From assembly GCA_964394475.1 (NCBI GenBank), contig CAYMXZ010000001.1, positions 1 to 64,000 of the forward strand: a stretch of 64,000 bases of DNA, in the 5' to 3' direction. Made by a program: the position numbers and the translations under genes. Shown here one piece after another: positions 8,699-17,762 of this stretch. Position 1 is the first letter of the stretch, and each line of letters begins with the position of its first letter. Under the pieces are notes generated by a model. The model did no database searches. It saw only the letters and a list, made by a program, of their open reading frames with translations, and was not told the DNA's origin. This stretch comes from RQOF01 sp964394475 (lineage in GTDB: Bacteria > Calditrichota > Calditrichia > RBG-13-44-9).

Positions 8699-11600
8699 AT
8701 GATACGAAAAACCAAAAGTTTTATGAGGTTCTCCGGTAGTTATTTTTTTTGTTCGTTTTTTAGAAAGGCTCGGCGCTTCACCGACTGTCTTTTTGTTCTG
8801 ATGTTGTTTTTAAGCCATTCCCTCTTATTAGCGGATGTTCCTCATCCCGATCTTCTGAAAAAAATCTCGCAAGGTGAAATTGAAGAACCGTATTATCTTA
8901 AAAATATTGATCGACTGCGCTCAGAGGGAGTCAACACCCCGGCCCTTTTGCCAGATGGGACAAAACCTGCTCTTCCCGCTGCCAATGGAGAGGCAAACTA
9001 TAACGCTATTGCCATCCTGATTGATTTCAGCGATAATGTTTCGCAGGTAAACGCTTCTTATTTTGACAATTTGTTGTTCGGAACCGGCAACGGAACAGTT
9101 CGCCATTATTATAATGAAGTAACCTATGGAAATTTAACCGTAGTAACAGTAAATCTTCCAAGTTCTCTGGGCTGGAAAAGAGCGCCACAGACTTATAGTT
9201 ATTACACCAATAACAGCAATGGATTAGGAAGTTATCCTCAAAATGCTCAAAAATTGGCGGAAGATGCCATCGCGCTGGCTAATCCCTATGTTAATTTTTC
9301 CCAATACGATAATAATAATGATGGCTACGTGGATGCCTTATTTATCATCCATGCTGGTCCGGGGGCTGAATTCACCGGCAACAATAATCATATCTGGTCG
9401 CATAAATGGTCTACTTATACCCCTCAATTGGTGGATGGGGTATATGCTTACATCTATTCCATGGAGCCCGAATTCTGGCAGAATCCAGGAGATATGACCT
9501 GTGGTGTCTACGCGCATGAGATGGGGCATGCGGTATTTTCTTTTCCTGATGTATATGATCGTGATGGAAGCTCTAAAGGGCTGGGTCGCTGGAGTCTGAT
9601 GGCGAATGGCAGTTGGAACGGCACTCTGGGAAATTCTCCTGCTCACCCGGATGCCTGGAATCGGTCGAAGATGGGATACGTTACTCCAGTGAATATTACC
9701 AGCGATGTAAATCACTATCCCATTCCAAATATACAGAACAATCAGGTCCTGGTTCGGTTGTGGAGACAAGGGCAAATTGGAAATCAATATTTTTTAATTG
9801 AAAATCGCCAGCGAGTGGGATATGATGCCGCCCTCCCAGCGGATGGATTGTGCATTTATCATGTGGATGAAAGTGTCACCACCCAGAATGACCGCGAGTG
9901 GTATCCCGGTTACACCAGCAATGGCCATTATCTGGTGGCCTTAGAACAAGCCGATGGGTTATGGAGCATGGAAAAAAATGTCAACAGCGGAAATAATGGT
10001 GATCCGTTTCCTGGCTCAACCAATAAAACGGTTTTCGATTCCACCTCTACCCCAGACAGTAAAGACTATAATTTTAATTCAACGAAAGTAGCGGTGAGAA
10101 ACATCAGTGCTTCGGCAAATGTGATGTATGCCGATTTAATGGTTGGCAATCCACAACTTGTGCCAGACATTGAAATTTCCCCTTCGTCCTTCACCTTTAA
10201 TGTGTTTCAAAATGACACCATGAGTCAAGATATGCAAATCGCTAATACAGGTAATGCCAATCTCATCTGGTCAATTAGCGAGTTAAATGAAAGCCATAGG
10301 GAGGTATACGGCAATTCAACTCCAACTATCACTGCCGATTGGCTTTCTGAGAATCCGACCTCTGGATTGATTCCTGCCGGAAGCAGTCGACAGGTGAAAC
10401 TTTCAGTCAATGCTGCGGGAATGGCCGCAGGAAGCTATGTCTGTAGCCTGAGCGTTGCCAGTAACGATCCCGATGAAAATCCCTGGATGGTTTTAGTGAC
10501 CATGAATGTATCAGCGGTTCCGGTAAACCAACCACCGGTAGCGATAAATGATATTTTTTCGGTAAAAGAAGATCAGCTAATTATCGCAAATATTTTGTAT
10601 AATGATTATGATCCAGATGGTTCGATAAATCCCTCTTCGGTAACCGTTGTCTCTCCTCCTCAAAATGGGTCGTTCAGTGTAAATTCCACGAATGGTCGAA
10701 TAACCTATCAACCCGATGATAATTTTTATGGATCAGACCAACTGAGTTATACCGTGCAGGATAATCAGGGAGCGGTTTCAAATGTGGCACAGTTGATCAT
10801 CACCGTTGAACCAGTAAATGATCCACCCGATTTATCAAATCTCCCCGATGTTTTTTTTGCTGAAGACAGTTCCTCAACACTGTTGCTGAATTCCTATGTA
10901 GTAGATGTGGATCATAGTTTCTCTCAACTAAACTTTTTTGCACAGGTGCTTACTGCTGGAAGTAATCTATCAATTGCTGGAGGTGAAAGGTTTTTGATCG
11001 AACCAACAGATCTGCAAATCACCATCGATCCGGTATCGCATGCGGCCAGTTTTCACTGTACGACTGATTCATCCGGGGTTTTCAGTGTTAGATTCACGGT
11101 AGTGGATGACAGCGGGGCGACTGATAGTGATACGATAAGTGTTACTGTTCATCCCGTGAATGATCCCCCATTGATCACTGAACTACCTGATAGTCTTTAT
11201 ATTTTGAATGATTCCACTCTGACTTTTTCCATATGGGATTTTGTTCGCGACCCGGAAACGCCGGATTCCACTTTACAGTATCAGTTCAGTCAGAATCCGG
11301 TTCAGTTAATGCTAAATTTTCAGAATAAAGATGGCCAATTGCAGCTGACGCCTTTAGCCGGAAGTGCAGGAGAGGTTAAAGTGGTGGTATTGGTGACTGA
11401 TCCAGAAGGGTTATCAACCGCAGATACTATCTCGGTCATTATAGAAGCATTGGTTCGCCTTGAAAATTCTTCTCTGCCTCAGGTACCAACAGTGTATTTT
11501 TTAGATCAAAATTATCCCAATCCTTTCAATCCATCGACTACTATCCGGTTTGGTCTCCCCCAGCCGAGCTGGATAAAGATAGAAATTTTTAATCTGCCGG

Positions 11601-11773
11601 GTCAATGCCTAAAAGTTATTGAAGAAAGCCAGCGACCAGCCGGAATTCATACTATATTGTTTAACGCGGCAGACCTGGCCAGTGGAATTTATTTCTATCG
11701 GCTTTCTGCCGTGTCTGTGATAGAGCAAGGGCATTATATTTCGCAGATTAAAAAGATGATTCTTATTCGTTGA
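8699..11773 (+). CDS. Secreted M6 family metalloprotease with Ig/cadherin-like repeats and T9SS-type tail
   Basis: Large extracellular zinc endopeptidase of 1024 residues. A hydrophobic signal segment lies at about 28-45. The M6 catalytic domain (about 90-480) contains HEMGHAVFSFPDVYD with His273, Glu274 and His277, and then GRWSLMANGSWNG. After it come an Ig-like domain of the DUF11/ASPM type (about 490-610), cadherin-like repeats marked by NDPP linkers and DDSGATDSDT (about 615-930), and a C-terminal sorting domain beginning LDQNYPNPFNPSTTIRFGLP. That tail is the type A cargo signal of type IX secretion in FCB bacteria. Ribosome site AGGGAAGAGAG precedes the ATG; a later ATG at residue 9 is an alternative because the leader is unusually long. 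Monocistronic. Probable role: degradation of external protein. Confidence 0.93.
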   Translation: MIRKTKSFMRFSGSYFFCSFFRKARRFTDCLFVLMLFLSHSLLLADVPHPDLLKKISQGEIEEPYYLKNIDRLRSEGVNTPALLPDGTKPALPAANGEANYNAIAILIDFSDNVSQVNASYFDNLLFGTGNGTVRHYYNEVTYGNLTVVTVNLPSSLGWKRAPQTYSYYTNNSNGLGSYPQNAQKLAEDAIALANPYVNFSQYDNNNDGYVDALFIIHAGPGAEFTGNNNHIWSHKWSTYTPQLVDGVYAYIYSMEPEFWQNPGDMTCGVYAHEMGHAVFSFPDVYDRDGSSKGLGRWSLMANGSWNGTLGNSPAHPDAWNRSKMGYVTPVNITSDVNHYPIPNIQNNQVLVRLWRQGQIGNQYFLIENRQRVGYDAALPADGLCIYHVDESVTTQNDREWYPGYTSNGHYLVALEQADGLWSMEKNVNSGNNGDPFPGSTNKTVFDSTSTPDSKDYNFNSTKVAVRNISASANVMYADLMVGNPQLVPDIEISPSSFTFNVFQNDTMSQDMQIANTGNANLIWSISELNESHREVYGNSTPTITADWLSENPTSGLIPAGSSRQVKLSVNAAGMAAGSYVCSLSVASNDPDENPWMVLVTMNVSAVPVNQPPVAINDIFSVKEDQLIIANILYNDYDPDGSINPSSVTVVSPPQNGSFSVNSTNGRITYQPDDNFYGSDQLSYTVQDNQGAVSNVAQLIITVEPVNDPPDLSNLPDVFFAEDSSSTLLLNSYVVDVDHSFSQLNFFAQVLTAGSNLSIAGGERFLIEPTDLQITIDPVSHAASFHCTTDSSGVFSVRFTVVDDSGATDSDTISVTVHPVNDPPLITELPDSLYILNDSTLTFSIWDFVRDPETPDSTLQYQFSQNPVQLMLNFQNKDGQLQLTPLAGSAGEVKVVVLVTDPEGLSTADTISVIIEALVRLENSSLPQVPTVYFLDQNYPNPFNPSTTIRFGLPQPSWIKIEIFNLPGQCLKVIEESQRPAGIHTILFNAADLASGIYFYRLSAVSVIEQGHYISQIKKMILIR

Positions 11774-11966
11774 TATCTCGTGATACTGGCCTGTAATTTT
11801 GACGACTTACGGAAATAACCCATGAAGATTGGCAGATAATAATTTCTTGGGATGTGCTCCCGGAAAATGAATTTTAAATTTTTTGCAATTTTTTGCCCTA
11901 CTGCGCTTTTTTTTCCTCTAAATTTCCGCTAATATTATTGATAGTGTTTATCAGATGGAGGAAAAT

Positions 11967-12623
11967 ATGAAGAAATTTCATGAGCAGTTGCTGGCCGAAA
12001 ACAGGGATCTGTGGACAGCGATTTTGAGTCATCCTTTCCTGCAGGAAACGGCCAGTGGGAAAATTTCGGAACGTACCTTTAAGACCTGGATGCAACAGGA
12101 TTATGTTTTTGTAAAAGAAGCTATACCATTTGTAGCGATTTTATTGGCCAAAGCGCCAGAAAATATGCGTTCTCAATTCATCCAAATTCTGGCGGGATTA
12201 GATCAGGAGTTAGCCCTGTTTCAGAAAAATGCCGCCGATAAGAAAGTCAATTTAAAAAAGGTCAATGCTGCCCCCACCTGCCATGCCTATTTGCAATTTC
12301 TTATGGCGACTGCTTATAACGGTAGTTTTGTGGAAGGATTCACGGTACTATATGCTGCCGAAAAAGTATATCTGGATTCCTGGATGGAAGTGAAAAGAAA
12401 ATTAAGAGGGAAAAGTCCCTGGAAGAGTTTTATCGATAACTGGACCAGTAAAGGATTTCAGCAATATGTGGATTGGTTAGCCGGGACTTTAGATCAGTTA
12501 GTTAAGAATTTTCCATCCCATGCTCTTCGTTCACTGCATGAATTATTTCAAACCACTGCTCGATATGAGTATCTTTTCTGGGATATGGCTTATAAAGAAG
12601 AAAAGTGGCTACCGAGGATGTAA
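11967..12623 (+). CDS. TenA/THI-4 family protein (TenA_E-like)
   Basis: All-helical TenA-type protein of 218 residues, a family that hydrolyses aminopyrimidine breakdown products of thiamin or thiamin itself. Visible family features are the N-terminal helix LWTAILSHPFLQE, FKTWMQQDYVFV, and GSFVEGFTVLYAAEKVYLDS followed by W. No Cys stands where classical TenA has its catalytic cysteine, which fits the TenA_E branch. The frame opens at 11955, but the ATG at 11967 has GGAGG 5 bases upstream and is the better start. No thi genes adjoin it and I find no TPP riboswitch in the 190 bases upstream, so the link to thiamin salvage rests on the family alone. Confidence 0.85.
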   Translation: MKKFHEQLLAENRDLWTAILSHPFLQETASGKISERTFKTWMQQDYVFVKEAIPFVAILLAKAPENMRSQFIQILAGLDQELALFQKNAADKKVNLKKVNAAPTCHAYLQFLMATAYNGSFVEGFTVLYAAEKVYLDSWMEVKRKLRGKSPWKSFIDNWTSKGFQQYVDWLAGTLDQLVKNFPSHALRSLHELFQTTARYEYLFWDMAYKEEKWLPRM

Positions 12624-12629
12624 GGGTTA

Positions 12630-12651
12630 ATCGCTATAAAGGCATAGCGAT
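12630..12651. terminator. Candidate terminator between convergent genes
   Basis: Perfect 8-bp inverted repeat ATCGCTAT / ATAGCGAT with a 6-base loop, exactly between the tenA-like stop (12623) and the end of the convergent gene (12659). The T tracts are weak on both sides, so termination efficiency is uncertain, but the position is right for a shared terminator. Confidence 0.55.
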
Positions 12652-12658
12652 AAAATCT

Positions 12659-13201
12659 TTAGAAAATCGATTCACGGTCTCGCCAGTAAGCGTCCGGGTT
12701 ACGCTGGAGGGTGTAGCGTTTGTCACCCATTTTAAAAACTAATTCTTTAATCTGGTAGACAACCGGACTGAAAACTCCATCAAGCTGGAAAAAAATTAAT
12801 CGACTTTGGCCTGGATCTACAGATGTGGGATAATCTCGCAGTTTGGTAATTTTACCCAGAGAGTAAATTTTATTGTCATAGGTCATGGTAAGTATGTCGT
12901 TGTAGTAATTCATCGGAATGGGTGATATACCTCTATTGATTACCAGAAACTCATACTGATAAGAGCCCGGGATTTCTCCCGGTCGAATCCGAGCCGCTAA
13001 GGTGAGCAGATTGTCTTGATAAATATAATGACCGGTTTTATAGTTATCAATGCCGAAAACGGGTGTTTTCTTCATCGTACTTTTTACACCGCACGAAAAT
13101 GAAACCGTGGACATCACAATATATAAAACTCCGAGATAAAATCCCTTTTGGCTAAGGAGATAGAAATTTTTTACTCTCAAAAATTTGTTCGGCATTTTCA
13201 T
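12659..13201 (-). CDS. Hypothetical exported or membrane-anchored protein
   Basis: 180-residue protein of unrecognised family. A hydrophobic segment (about 18-35) ends at VSFSCGV, which could be a degenerate lipobox or an uncleaved anchor. The rest is a compact, beta-rich domain of about 130 residues (HYIYQDNLLTLAARI, FLVINRGISPIPMNYYNDI) that resembles the small Ig-like domains found in lipoproteins. The ATG at 13201 has no clear ribosome site, and an ATG two codons later is possible. It is separated by about 260 bases from the upstream minus-strand gene, so it is probably transcribed alone. No function is assigned. Confidence 0.7.
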   Translation of the reverse strand: MKMPNKFLRVKNFYLLSQKGFYLGVLYIVMSTVSFSCGVKSTMKKTPVFGIDNYKTGHYIYQDNLLTLAARIRPGEIPGSYQYEFLVINRGISPIPMNYYNDILTMTYDNKIYSLGKITKLRDYPTSVDPGQSRLIFFQLDGVFSPVVYQIKELVFKMGDKRYTLQRNPDAYWRDRESIF

Positions 13202-13465
13202 CGTATAGAAATATAAAGAATCCGCTGTTAGATATAATCGTTTTATTTAAAATAAACTCAACCGTCCCACACCAATAATTCTTTAGAAGTTTTTCCTAAA
13301 GATATATTAGAAATGACCGCTCATCAATAGTCAAAATAGGATTTTTTTATTTTTCGTTCAAATCTTGTTCTATCTTCAATCAGGTTTTTAAATTCAAGGA
13401 AGTGTTTAAAAATGGCTGGATGAGTATGTATAAGACGAATGAAAAAAAATGACATAATAGAGAGT

Positions 13466-14137
13466 TTACCAAATTCCAGGTAATATACGGAATTTCACTT
13501 TTTGACAATATTCTCGATAACCTATAAATTCCTTCTGCAAAGTCCGATCTTCCAGGGCGGTTCGAACAAATAACAAAACGCCTACCAGAATAGCGGGAAT
13601 AAGTGCCCAGAGCGATCCCAATGCCAGAGCCATTGAACTAACCATCAGGATGATACCTAAGTAACCGGGATGACGAACATATCGGTAAGGGCCATCGGAG
13701 ATTACGGTTTGTTCCCTTTCATGCTGTATCCTTACGGTGCTGGCGTAGAATTTATTTGATCGGATAGCCCAGATATGAAAAAGGGCGGAAACAATAAAAA
13801 CCAGATAAGCGATGAGGTAAAGGTAAGAAGAGTAGGCAGGCGACCAATGAAAACGACCGGCATCTAATCCGGCAATTACCGGAATCGCCAGGTTCATCGG
13901 ACCATAAATCAGCCAGAATAGAATATCCCACCATTTTGTACCCGGTCCGCTTTTCATACGATCCTGAATTTCTTTAAAATTTTTGCCAAATAGGAATGAT
14001 ATGCCGATGACTACCAACAAACAAATGAATCCGAATAGCCAGGCTTGCCAATAATTTAGTCTGCCCGCTAATATTATGAGCAATGTGATGAGAAAAACAA
14101 TAGCAACTGACCCGCGTAAGATTAGAGAAAAATTCAT
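13466..14137 (-). CDS. Isoprenylcysteine carboxyl methyltransferase-like membrane protein
   Basis: Integral membrane methyltransferase of the ICMT/PEMT superfamily, 223 residues with about five membrane segments. The SAM-binding signature is clear: DGPYRYVRHPGYLGIILM (about residues 148-165) and the C-terminal REYCQKVKFRILPGIW. Bacterial members methylate diverse lipids or small molecules and the substrate cannot be read from sequence; there is no protein prenylation here to suggest a CAAX substrate. It is the last gene of a three-gene minus-strand unit, 16 bases after the PlsY-like gene, so a lipid-related substrate shared with that enzyme is plausible but inferred. Confidence 0.88.
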   Translation of the reverse strand: MNFSLILRGSVAIVFLITLLIILAGRLNYWQAWLFGFICLLVVIGISFLFGKNFKEIQDRMKSGPGTKWWDILFWLIYGPMNLAIPVIAGLDAGRFHWSPAYSSYLYLIAYLVFIVSALFHIWAIRSNKFYASTVRIQHEREQTVISDGPYRYVRHPGYLGIILMVSSMALALGSLWALIPAILVGVLLFVRTALEDRTLQKEFIGYREYCQKVKFRILPGIW

Positions 14138-14153
14138 TTTTAAACGGTAATTT

Positions 14154-14900
14154 TTAATCTTGACGATGGTTATTGACAGAAAAATCGTTTTTAAAGAATC
14201 CCAATTTTTTGGCCATTTTGATAATTCCTCTTCCCATGGCTGATACCTGAAAAGCCTGGGCTGGATTATTCCATCCTTTTTCTTTCTTAATTTTATACCA
14301 TTGCCGAGATTCAGGTAAGGCCGATATATTTAAAAGGAGGTTTACTAAAATTATATACAAAATAACATAAATATCATGGGTTCGATACCATAACCACGGA
14401 ATAAGGAAAAGCAATCCGATGGTGTACGTCAGATATAAATCTCTCAAAATAATAAGTCCAAAGATTAAACCACTGAAGGCACCGACGAAGACCCCTATCC
14501 AATCAATGGCAAAAATGCCTCCGTAGATGGCTGAAATGCCTCGCCCGCCGCGGAATTTGTGATATACTGGCCAGATGTGGCCCACCACTCCAGTCGTCGC
14601 AAAAACTAAATAATAATGAAATTCTGGAAACTGTGATTTTAAAAAGATAGTTGGAATGAATACTTTTAGCACATCACAGACGTATGTTAAAAAACCAAAC
14701 TTAGGCCCAACGTTGGTTGATACGGTAGTGGCGCTTACCAACTTCGTCACAATCTTCTTATCACTTCCTTGAATTCCGAACGCAGTTTCTTCTGGCACTT
14801 TTTTATTTCTGCTAAACACATAGGTGATAATACGGGCAGAGGATATCGATCCGATTAAATATCCCCCAATAGCGCTGCTTAATAAAGGCAATATATTCAT
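14154..14900 (-). CDS. PlsY-like acyltransferase paralogue with altered second motif
   Basis: Integral membrane protein of the PlsY (acyl-phosphate:glycerol-3-phosphate acyltransferase) family, 248 residues, longer than the usual 190-220. Motif 3 is well kept: GHIWPVYHKFRGGRGISAIY (about 141-160). Motif 1, normally GSIP-like, reads IGSISSARII, and motif 2, normally GSGNxGATN, reads LVSATTVSTNVGPKFG after a short insertion, although DVLKVF that follows is typical. Such changes at the substrate pocket suggest a different acceptor or donor. GGAGG lies 7 bases before the ATG. The neighbours are a dikinase 18 bases upstream and an ICMT-like enzyme downstream. I would not name this plsY without checking for a canonical copy elsewhere. 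Confidence 0.85.
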   Translation of the reverse strand: MNILPLLSSAIGGYLIGSISSARIITYVFSRNKKVPEETAFGIQGSDKKIVTKLVSATTVSTNVGPKFGFLTYVCDVLKVFIPTIFLKSQFPEFHYYLVFATTGVVGHIWPVYHKFRGGRGISAIYGGIFAIDWIGVFVGAFSGLIFGLIILRDLYLTYTIGLLFLIPWLWYRTHDIYVILYIILVNLLLNISALPESRQWYKIKKEKGWNNPAQAFQVSAMGRGIIKMAKKLGFFKNDFSVNNHRQD

Positions 14901-14918
14901 GGTTTGACCTCCACTGAA

Positions 14919-17375
14919 TTAAAAATGTTTGAGATAAACCCGTCCGGTATATCCATCGATGGTTAATTTCTGTCCATTTTTAATAATTTTTGTGGCATTT
15001 CTTACGCTCAAAACCGCTGGTAATCCGTATTCGCGCGCAATAATAGCGCCATGAGATAGTTGACCGCCGGTTTCTGTAATAATACCACCAATATTCGGAA
15101 ATAAAGGTGTCCATCCGACATCGGTGAAAGGGACAATGAGAATATCTTGCCGGTTCAAACCAATTTTTACATCAGCAGGATCATAGATGACTCTGGCATA
15201 TCCCTGCACCCTCCCTGCACTACCGCTTATTCCCTGCAGCCACTCTTCTTTTTCCTGCGGAATGAATGAAATTGCATCCTCACAAATTATCTCAGGTGGG
15301 GTTATATTCGTATCGCTGGCAATTTCTTTTATTCTTATTTCAACAATTCTTTTTGGATCGAAATTTTTACTCTCATTAGTAATCAGTTGCTGTAACTCTG
15401 AGTAAGAAAGGTGAAAAATATCATCTCGATGGAGTAAATATTTTTTTTCTACCAATTGCTCTCCCATTGTAAGGTAAATACGGCGCATCTGATAGGAATC
15501 TTCAGACATAAAAAGACTTAATTTTTCGCGAAGTTTTATATAAGTAATGGTGGAATGCAACATACTATTAAAAATTATTCTCCTCCAGAAATTTAATTTT
15601 TGCTTTACATTTCGGATTGCTTTTTCTCGTTCTGTAGATCTAAAGCTCTCAGCATTGGTCACTGGTGATTCCAATTGTCGATGAATAGCCATCAATATAA
15701 TCGACGGATTCTCGATCCATGGAGCTATAGAGAAATCGGTTCCGTTCATGCTCAGATGACCATAATGGTTTAAGAACTCGTTAAATTTTTTCAAAAAGGT
15801 CTGACCTTCCATACGTTCCTGCACAATAGCCGGGAAAGAAGCAGAAGGGTTACTCGGGATGGTTAACTCTAATTTTCTGGCCAGTGCAGCCAATTCATGA
15901 ATTTTTTGGTTGGGCTCCAGAGATTTTAATCCGATCAACCCGCTGATAAGATCGTTTGGATTGACTTCAGGCACATATCGATTGACAAATTTTTTTAATA
16001 TTCTGTTACGGATGGTCATATTCATCGCTCCGATCCACATATACCACTGGGTTTGGCGATGATATTTTCTTAAAATTTGTATATGGTGAAGTAGAGCCTC
16101 TAATCGAAAATTTTTCCATTCCTGCTTTCGGAAATTACTGAGCCGCTCTTCATGGAGGTGGATAAAATTTTGTAATTTCTTTTTAATCATGGAATATTCC
16201 ACCAAAAATATGATGAAACGTAAGCTGGTTTTTACGACTCGCAGGGAAAATTTCGGGTAGCGGTTGATCGCCTTTTCATCTCGCAGAATAGATTCAAAAT
16301 AATTGATCGGTAAACCGATCTTCTGAAAAACGTCGGCCAGAAAAGTGATATTGACATACACTCTGGAGTGTATTTTTTTGATTAAATGGTGGAAGTTTAT
16401 ATCATTTGGTCCATAGATGTAGCTAAATATACGGCCGAAAACATTGGTGGTCATATCGAGCAGATTGGTGGACCACACCAGATTTTTAATTAATCCAGGG
16501 GTCATATCAGAAACCAGTCGATTCGAATAGACCGGCTTCACGGTGATCGTCGTAATGGGTCGTGATTGGAGAATATAGAAAGATGAACCATCCCAGGCCC
16601 ATTCCACGTCCTGTGGAGTATGAAACAGCGCACTTATTTTTTTTACAATTTTTCCCAGTTCTTGTATTTGTGCAGGAGAGAGAACTGGTGAAGATGAATC
16701 CATGAGATGCTGTTCCACTAATTTCAACTCTGGATTAAGCAGATAACGATCGGGAGTTATATGGCCGGCCGCTAATTTTTCTCCCAGACCTGAAGTGGCC
16801 TCAATCAGGATGCACGGATGGCCAGTCATCGGATTGGCACTAAAAGCGACTCCGGCCGCTTTAGCTGAAATCATTTTTTGGATGATTATTGACATGGATA
16901 GCGGAGCGGAGCGTTTGAATTTCTCATTTTGTCCCAACTCTTTGCGATAGGTGATAAAACGTTTGTTCAAAATTCCAGTATAACATTTTTGTATCGCAGC
17001 AATAAGCTGGTCATAATTTGTTATTTGCAGAAAAGAATCCAGTTGTCCAGCGTGGGAAGTATCAATTCTGTCTTCGCCGACCACCGAGGAACGAACGGCT
17101 AAAGGCCAATCAATCGCATGCTGAATTTTCAGTAACTCTAATTTTATTTTCTCTGGCAGCTCGTCAAGAATAAAAAGCCGTCCTTCATCGGTTTTTCGAA
17201 TCATTTTTCGAAAAACCCGGCTGGAAAGAATGATAGCAGGTGGAACATTAAATCCCATTTGATAAAGTTTGGCCAGGTTTGCACCTTTTCCCCCTGCTAA
17301 TTTTTCCTGGCAGGCGCGTTTTTCAGATAATTGGATCAGATAACGACTCATATCGGCGAATTTATTTTGAAACAT
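14919..17375 (-). CDS. PEP-synthase/rifampin-phosphotransferase-like dikinase, substrate unknown
   Basis: 818-residue enzyme with the three-part layout of rifampin phosphotransferase rather than full PEP synthase. Residues about 10-290 form the ATP-binding half: KLAGGKGANLAKL, AVRSSVVGED, SHAGQLDSFL, GVAFSANPMTG, TSGLGEKLAAGHITPD and DVEWAWDGSSFYILQSRPIT. A helical middle region (about 295-690) replaces any recognisable PEP/pyruvate barrel. The C-terminal swivelling domain carries ETGGQLSHGAIIAREYG with His775 as the phosphorylated residue. All ATP and His-domain residues are intact, so it should be active. The acceptor, set by the middle region, is unknown. It is first in an operon with the PlsY-like and ICMT-like genes. 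The ATG at 17375 lacks a clear ribosome site, and Met9 is an alternative. Confidence 0.88.
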   Translation of the reverse strand: MFQNKFADMSRYLIQLSEKRACQEKLAGGKGANLAKLYQMGFNVPPAIILSSRVFRKMIRKTDEGRLFILDELPEKIKLELLKIQHAIDWPLAVRSSVVGEDRIDTSHAGQLDSFLQITNYDQLIAAIQKCYTGILNKRFITYRKELGQNEKFKRSAPLSMSIIIQKMISAKAAGVAFSANPMTGHPCILIEATSGLGEKLAAGHITPDRYLLNPELKLVEQHLMDSSSPVLSPAQIQELGKIVKKISALFHTPQDVEWAWDGSSFYILQSRPITTITVKPVYSNRLVSDMTPGLIKNLVWSTNLLDMTTNVFGRIFSYIYGPNDINFHHLIKKIHSRVYVNITFLADVFQKIGLPINYFESILRDEKAINRYPKFSLRVVKTSLRFIIFLVEYSMIKKKLQNFIHLHEERLSNFRKQEWKNFRLEALLHHIQILRKYHRQTQWYMWIGAMNMTIRNRILKKFVNRYVPEVNPNDLISGLIGLKSLEPNQKIHELAALARKLELTIPSNPSASFPAIVQERMEGQTFLKKFNEFLNHYGHLSMNGTDFSIAPWIENPSIILMAIHRQLESPVTNAESFRSTEREKAIRNVKQKLNFWRRIIFNSMLHSTITYIKLREKLSLFMSEDSYQMRRIYLTMGEQLVEKKYLLHRDDIFHLSYSELQQLITNESKNFDPKRIVEIRIKEIASDTNITPPEIICEDAISFIPQEKEEWLQGISGSAGRVQGYARVIYDPADVKIGLNRQDILIVPFTDVGWTPLFPNIGGIITETGGQLSHGAIIAREYGLPAVLSVRNATKIIKNGQKLTIDGYTGRVYLKHF

Positions 17376-17762
17376 TTAAAATTTTTTAACACAAAATCAG
17401 CATCATCTTTTGGATAACGATACTTCCATTCCTGCTTTTTGCCCGTAATCCAAAATCTAAATCAAGTAACTCGCGTCAACGAGAAGTTTTATCTCATGGT
17501 AACCTTAACTGCCCATTATTTTTTAAAATTATGATTCTCATACTAAGCCCAATGCTACTGGGATGTGAGTAAACCATATTATGTTTTCAGACAAGTCTTA
17601 CTGATCCTTCATTTTTCACCGTCCCTGTTGTTGCATAAAGAACAAAATAATAATGGATTTTTCTCTTCTTTTCTCAAACTACTTATAGTTAAGATCTTTT
17701 AAAAATAAAGTTAGGAGCTATCTAACAAATTTTTATTTGCCAAATAAATTTAAAAAGACTTA
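17376..17762. other. Intergenic region between the LolA-like and dikinase genes
   Basis: 387 bases between two minus-strand units. It must contain the end of the upstream export operon and the promoter of the dikinase operon. I find no convincing terminator, RNA or reading frame; the plus-strand frame running into 17994 is the antisense of the LolA-like gene. Confidence 0.5.

Noticed and set aside
11774..11966. Possible TPP riboswitch ahead of the TenA-like gene
   Set aside because: I looked for the thi-box core strings and paired arms and found none.
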